Source: Ectocarpus siliculosus
Taxonomy: Eukaryota > Sar > Phaeophyceae > Ectocarpales > Ectocarpaceae
Direction of reading: 5' to 3'
DNA: 64,000 nucleotides
Assembly: GCA_000310025.1 (NCBI GenBank)
Contig: FN649729.1
Coordinates: forward strand, 3,779,912-3,843,911
Below the pieces are notes generated by a model. It did no database searches. It was not told the DNA's origin and saw only the letters and a list, made by a program, of their open reading frames with translations. The first letter of the stretch is position 1. The number at the start of each line of letters is the position of its first letter. This document shows, piece by piece, positions 59,701 to 64,000 of this stretch. A program made the position numbers and the translations under genes.

Positions 59701-61442
59701 TTTCAAGCAATGCCAGTCGACAGCCAGACGTGCCGTCGGCAAGCCCTGCTACTCAGTTGGCAAATCCATTGGCTACAGCCGAGGCGGGGAGCATCGTGAT
59801 ATTCGACAAGGACGGCAGTGTATCTTCTGGCACTCCTGCGGGCATCTCTGGTGACGTGTATCGTGTTGAAGTTGACGTCAGTGCGATTGACACCCCGACA
59901 GCAGCTGGTGCGGGCTTCAGCCCTACCTCAGAACATCAAACGAGCCACATTGAAGCGGAGAGCGATACCGGCACCGTACCATCGACTGACGCTGTTGGGT
60001 CGGGCGTGGACTGCACTGCTGTGTCGTCAGCCGCAACACCAGCGGTGGTGTGTCCAAGCACGATCGCGTCTGATGCAATAATCGACGAGAATGGTGGTGA
60101 ACTACGTGGCTCGACATTAGATGAATCTGGAGAGGTGGCACAAGGGACCACCAAACACGACAACGACAGCGAACAGATCCTCAGCCACCCCGTGTCAGAT
60201 GTTTCAACACCAATCCGGTCGGATCTACATGTAGCTGGGAACGAGAAAGATGACAAGGCTAAAGGTTCTGTTGAAGTGGCAACGGCAGGAAATGAATCAA
60301 CCCTCGGAAACTCGTCCGAAAAAGCTAAACCCGATTCGGGTCGCAGTGACGAAGCCGCGACGACAACGTGCGGTGAGGCGGAGGAAAACGCTGAGGAAGA
60401 AGTGAACACAGGAGGAGATGCCAACACAAAAACCAGTAATGAACGTGATGTAAAGCTCGACGGGGCCGAGAATGAAACCGCCCCCGCAGATCCCACCACG
60501 GAACTGGCTTGGATTGAGGGCTACGATCCAGGCCACGACTGCTACTATTACCACCACGTACCCACCGGGGAAAGCCGCTGGTACAAGCCGGACGAACCCT
60601 ACGAGTCTTATGTGCATTCCGACGAGGAGGACGGCGACGGCGGAACATCATACTCGCTGAGAGACGAAGGCGGCACGCCGATTACGGCCACAACGGCGGC
60701 AGCACTCGAGGACGATAATCTACGACCAGAGAGAAAGGAGCGGAGAAAGGACGACGAGAACGTGGACAACCAACACCTTCGAGGGAAGCGTGGTGGGATA
60801 GAGGAGGAAGAGGCAACAGAAGCAACAACTAGGAGGTCGTCGTTGTCTCGCAAGGTCAAAGAACCTTCGTCTGGGAAAAGACGGTCGTCCAAATCTAGCA
60901 CGGCGTCGGCAGGGTCGCAAGGGCGGAGGAGAGACGACGACGACGGTGGTGCACGAGACCATTCAAGGTCGGGGCGTGCATCCCGGCAGCAGCGCGGAAA
61001 AACCGCTCTCGAGAGGCTCAACGACTTTACCGACGACAACACCTGTGGCTCAGACGATCCCCGAAGCGATGGTTACGGCTGCGAACGCCGGAGATCTAGC
61101 GGTTCATCTAGGCGACAGGACGGCACGGGGTCTCGTCGACATCGCGACGACGACGACGATCGATACCGGTCTCGCCGTAAACACAGCAGCGGGGACGGAG
61201 GTAGCAGGCATAGAAAATCAAGAGGGGATTCGTCGTTGCGGACGGAAGGATACCGTGACGACGGCAAGCGGGACCACGACCGAAGGCGGCCATACTCTCA
61301 GAGGCGCTCGTCTGACAGTAGATATATTCTGTCTTCCGATGGGAGTAGAAACAGCGACGACGACGAAGGCGCTCTCATGGGGAGAACATCAAGCGCTAGA
61401 GATCGCGGCGGGTCGAGGTCCCGTCGCTCCAGCGCCCGATAG
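50774..61442 (+). CDS. Very large LRR and WW-domain protein with Arg/Ser-rich tail
   Basis: Nine exons are proposed: 50774-53806, 54103-54249, 54738-54950, 55368-55793, 56055-56147, 56304-56378, 56475-57263, 57445-57698 and 58160-61442 (about 2770 aa), all in frame. Residues 1-1010 are disordered, rich in Gly, Ser, acidic and Ala residues. Residues ~1010-1200 hold leucine-rich repeats (LHTLVLSYNQLQ, LRHLDVSHNLL, LETLNMSHNRI, LRALDLRHNRI, LLQLDLGHNFI) capped by LLWLEGNPL. Glu/Arg-rich helices follow. The last exon has a WW domain at residues ~2461-2487 (W, YYYHH, GES, W, xxP) and a tail dense in RRSS, RSRR and DDDD. WW domains bind proline-rich ligands, and such tails occur in RNA-processing factors; a scaffold role is inference. 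The start ATG and the acceptor of exon 8 (GAG|TAC) are weakly supported. It may be fused to the upstream LRR gene. Confidence 0.65.
55927..55957. repeat. ACCAAA hexamer repeat
   Basis: About five AACCAA units in the intron between the fourth and fifth exons of the large LRR/WW gene. Confidence 0.8.
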
Positions 61443-61593
61443 CATTCGCCCAAGTATATAAAGCAAGCCTGAGTCGGAATTAGTGGTGGATACATGACAC
61501 AGCAGCGCAATTTATCGTGTCTACACACTAAACGAGGGGAGCTATGCATACTAGATGGGGACCAGTGAGTGGCCCGCCTCGCTTTTCGGTGTC

Positions 61594-62493
61594 GTACCTT
61601 ACATGTTTTGGCCAAGGGGAACACGCAACAATATACCGTAAGAGTCGGAGAGTTGGCACATCTCTCCGGTCGGAGAGATGGCACCGGGGTGCGATAAAAA
61701 ACCCGAGAAAAAATATTTATTTCGAGTTACGCACCGGGGTCGGTGAGATCGCACCCGGTGCGGTCTCTCCAACCCCCAAATCCAAGGTTGAACTCCTTTT
61801 CGGCTGCCAGAATGAGGTACATGTGCGTCCCTTCTACACTTGGGGACGGAGTCAGCGGAGCGCCACTCCTTTGCGTACGATTGGATGGTCGCGGTTCACG
61901 CGGGACGCCAGTTGTTTCCATATTTTTATTGGTATGGAAGTTGCCAACCGTACACTCAACCAAACACACAACGTACAAGCCGCACCCTACCCCACCTTAC
62001 ACAACCCTAAACCACTGTACACTGGTATCCGTAGAAGAAGACCGAAACGAAAGGGGGAAACATACCGAGTGTACTGGTACCACCTCAGATGCGCTATTTC
62101 GCCGCATTTTTTCCGGCTCAGATATGCGTGTGTGTGCAGAAGACCGTGTGCGTGCGTGGTACCTACACTAGTCAATACTATGGCAACGGTCGGGGAGATG
62201 GCACCGGGGTGCGTGCATAAAACACCTGTGTGCATGACATCGGGGATCGCACCGGTCGGAGAGATCGCACCGGGGTGCCTTGAAATTCTAAACGAAAAAT
62301 GATTTAATTGCATTTCCGCACCGGGGTCGGAGAGATGGCACCTGGGTGCGACAAAAAACCCGAGGAAAAAACATTAACAAAAACGATCGCACCCGGTGCC
62401 AACTCTCCGACTCTTACTGTACCCTAGTCATACAATATGTACCTTATATGTTTTGGCCAAGGGGAACAAGCAACAATATACCCTAGTGACATA
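61594..62493. repeat. 59-bp tandem duplication split by a transposon
   Basis: GTACCTTACATG plus TTTTGGCCAAGGGGAACA at 61594-61620 recurs at 62439-62466. With the element removed, the flanks form two adjacent ~59-bp copies. The second copy keeps the empty site (AATATACCCTAG). Confidence 0.85.
61636..62419. mobile_element. 784-bp non-autonomous Tc1/mariner-like element
   Basis: The ends are inverted repeats of about 23 bp: the left begins CCGTAAGAGTCGGAGAGTTG and the right, read inward, CAGTAAGAGTCGGAGAGTTG. TA flanks both sides (61634-61635 and 62420-62421). Internal copies of GGAGAGATGGCACCGGGGTG and GATCGCACCGG near both ends form subterminal repeats, each followed by AAAAAACCCGAG-type sequence. 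No transposase frame is visible. The ends and TA duplication fit the Tc1/mariner superfamily. Confidence 0.82.
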
Positions 62494-62951
62494 CAGTATG
62501 GGCTTTGTTCTGCGCACAGGTGGAGATAAATGGTGCCCTGTACATTCGGTCGGTTGTCTACTGAAAATTTCCAAGCACTCTTCCAGGCTGCCCTACCACA
62601 CGGCCGGAACAGCACAAGGGGTAGGGGGGCAACGTCGCTCGTCGAAGGCCGTGAACGCAAGCTATACATGAAGGCTCATCAGACGTGAACCAGCAATGAC
62701 TAGGCGTGATGCGCATCTCGGTAGGTAGGCTTGACGTCGGGCATAATCTCTTGAGCACATAACATGAAGAGATGATGTTATGATTGGAGGTTGTGCTCGT
62801 TACGAAGGAAAGGCCGGTTGACGACGGAACATGGTGTACAGACTGCCAATACTTCCAACCTACTGTGACCATTGTCGCAAAAGGACACTTCCGCAGCAAC
62901 CCGTCGCCAACCCCCCTACATATCTCAAATTTCTACCTTGTCCGACAAACA
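62422..62951. other. No gene seen between converging genes
   Basis: Apart from the second copy of the 59-bp repeat (62439-62493), this stretch holds only short open frames. The 3' ends of the plus-strand LRR/WW gene and the minus-strand partial gene converge here. Confidence 0.5.
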
Positions 62952-64000
62952 CTATGCTCTACTGCAGTTTCTCCGGAATTTCCGCCGGGCTTTTCGCCAA
63001 CCTTGCCCGACAGCACGCCAAGCCCCTTTCACGGCCCCCCATGGTGACCGTCCGACGTTTGCCTCACTACCACTACCCCTGCGATTCCGTCCGTCGCGAC
63101 TGTCCGTGTCACGTCCCCTGTCACCCCCCCGTCTGTCAGCTCTTCGACGAGCGGCCTCCTGCGCTCGTTGTTTTTCTCTTTCCTCTTCCTGTCTCTTCCT
63201 TCTCCTGCGTCGTTTCTTCCAATCCCCGGGTTTCCACCGGGGCAGGCGGGGCAGAGCGTCTACCGCATCCATCCCTCTCCCGGATTCCTCCTCTTCGCGG
63301 GCTCTCCACCACTCTCCGTCTCGTATTTCAGAAACGACCACGGAAGGCCGGGAGGGGCTGATCGCGACAGCTTCGGCGGCAACCGCTGGTGGGCGTTCAG
63401 CGTAAGGCGCCAAGGCCGCCTTCATGGTGCCCTGTGCTGTGTCGTCGTGCGTGCTTCGGTCTCCGAAGCCCGATGCTCGCTTGCATAGCGTGCCTCGCAA
63501 CAACAACAGCCCCTCCCCCTGTTCTTCCGTGGGCGTCGACGCGGTGCCATAAACTCTCACGTCCGCTGCCATCGGTTCGCCGAGCTTGCTCCAGACATCT
63601 GGTGTGGGCTGCCAGTCGAACGTCGCGCTCGAAAGCAAAGCACTGCTGTGGCCGATGCCGTCCGAAGTGAGGGGTATGGTCTTGCCGGCCGTGTACCAGT
63701 CCCCGTGGTACCCGAACGCGGCTCCCACCTCTACCCTGATCATCGGCAACATGGCCGGTGTTTCGCCTGTCGCCATCAGGTTCCAAGCGGCCAGGGCTGA
63801 TATCGCCATCTGCGCCTCCGTGGGGTTTTCTGTAGTCGCTTCGGTCGCAGCAGCTGCCGCCATCTCCACGTCCTCTCTAGTCGGAACGGGCTCGCCGGTT
63901 CGTCCTCCAGAGGTTTTACCCCCTCGGCCTTCTCTCCATCGTCCCGGATTGTCGACTTCCAGCACCACCTTGACACTGATCGCGCCGGTGGCTGGTGTAT
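62952..64000 (-). CDS. Unidentified protein, C-terminal part only
   Basis: The frame is open from the window edge to a stop at 62952 (about 348 codons). It reads ATGAISVKVVLEVDNPG at the edge, before any start codon, so the 5' part lies outside. The middle looks like a beta-rich domain (IRVEVGAAFGYHGDWYTAGK, then FDWQPTPDVW and DVRVYGTAS). The C-terminal ~110 residues are very basic (KKRRRRRKRQEEER, then RRADRRGGDRGRD) and end in GWRKARRKFRRNCSRA, which suggests nucleic-acid or membrane-surface binding. I do not recognise the family. Confidence 0.6.
   Translation of the reverse strand, partial: TPATGAISVKVVLEVDNPGRWREGRGGKTSGGRTGEPVPTREDVEMAAAAATEATTENPTEAQMAISALAAWNLMATGETPAMLPMIRVEVGAAFGYHGDWYTAGKTIPLTSDGIGHSSALLSSATFDWQPTPDVWSKLGEPMAADVRVYGTASTPTEEQGEGLLLLRGTLCKRASGFGDRSTHDDTAQGTMKAALAPYAERPPAVAAEAVAISPSRPSVVVSEIRDGEWWRAREEEESGRGMDAVDALPRLPRWKPGDWKKRRRRRKRQEEEREKQRAQEAARRRADRRGGDRGRDTDSRDGRNRRGSGSEANVGRSPWGAVKGAWRAVGQGWRKARRKFRRNCSRA

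Overview
This window looks like nuclear DNA of a multicellular stramenopile, most likely a brown alga of the Ectocarpus type (inference). The grounds are two long genes cut into many exons by introns of several hundred bases, GT-AG borders that are mostly phase 0, repeat-rich introns, and neighbouring genes that start back to back. No similarity search was possible, so families are named from motifs read by eye.

Layout. The first 18 kb is gene-poor. It holds a broken copy of a PIN-like/Cys-tail gene (1348-4604, minus), a full-length tRNA-headed SINE (9096-9411), a 229-bp foldback (9819-10047), a decayed coding fragment (about 10.7-11.0 kb), a head-to-head inverted repeat (12113-12592) and several minisatellites. 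From 46013 down to 18142 on the minus strand runs one 24-exon gene for a P4-type ATPase (phospholipid flippase, about 1381 aa) in which every catalytic motif is present. Its intron 6 is about 8.2 kb long and holds a 7.4-kb block of palindromic satellite units framed by diverged inverted repeats, with a 100-N assembly gap. Several other introns carry short tandem copies of the adjoining exon border.

A divergent gene starts 0.8 kb away at 46845 (plus): a small leucine-rich-repeat/EF-hand-like protein, then a very large protein (about 2770 aa) with leucine-rich repeats, long disordered regions, a WW domain and an Arg/Ser-rich tail, ending at 61442. The two plus-strand models may be a single gene. 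A 784-bp non-autonomous Tc1/mariner-like element (61636-62419) lies beyond it. The 3' part of an unidentified minus-strand gene (62952-64000) runs off the window.

The genes do not form a pathway. The P4-ATPase is expected to move phospholipids between membrane leaflets with a CDC50-type partner. The LRR/WW protein looks like a scaffold. The main interest is structural: exon-border tandem arrays inside flippase introns, two TA-flanked elements whose insertion can be dated from local repeats, a foldback-like block in an intron, and a frameshifting 22-bp duplication in the PIN-like gene.
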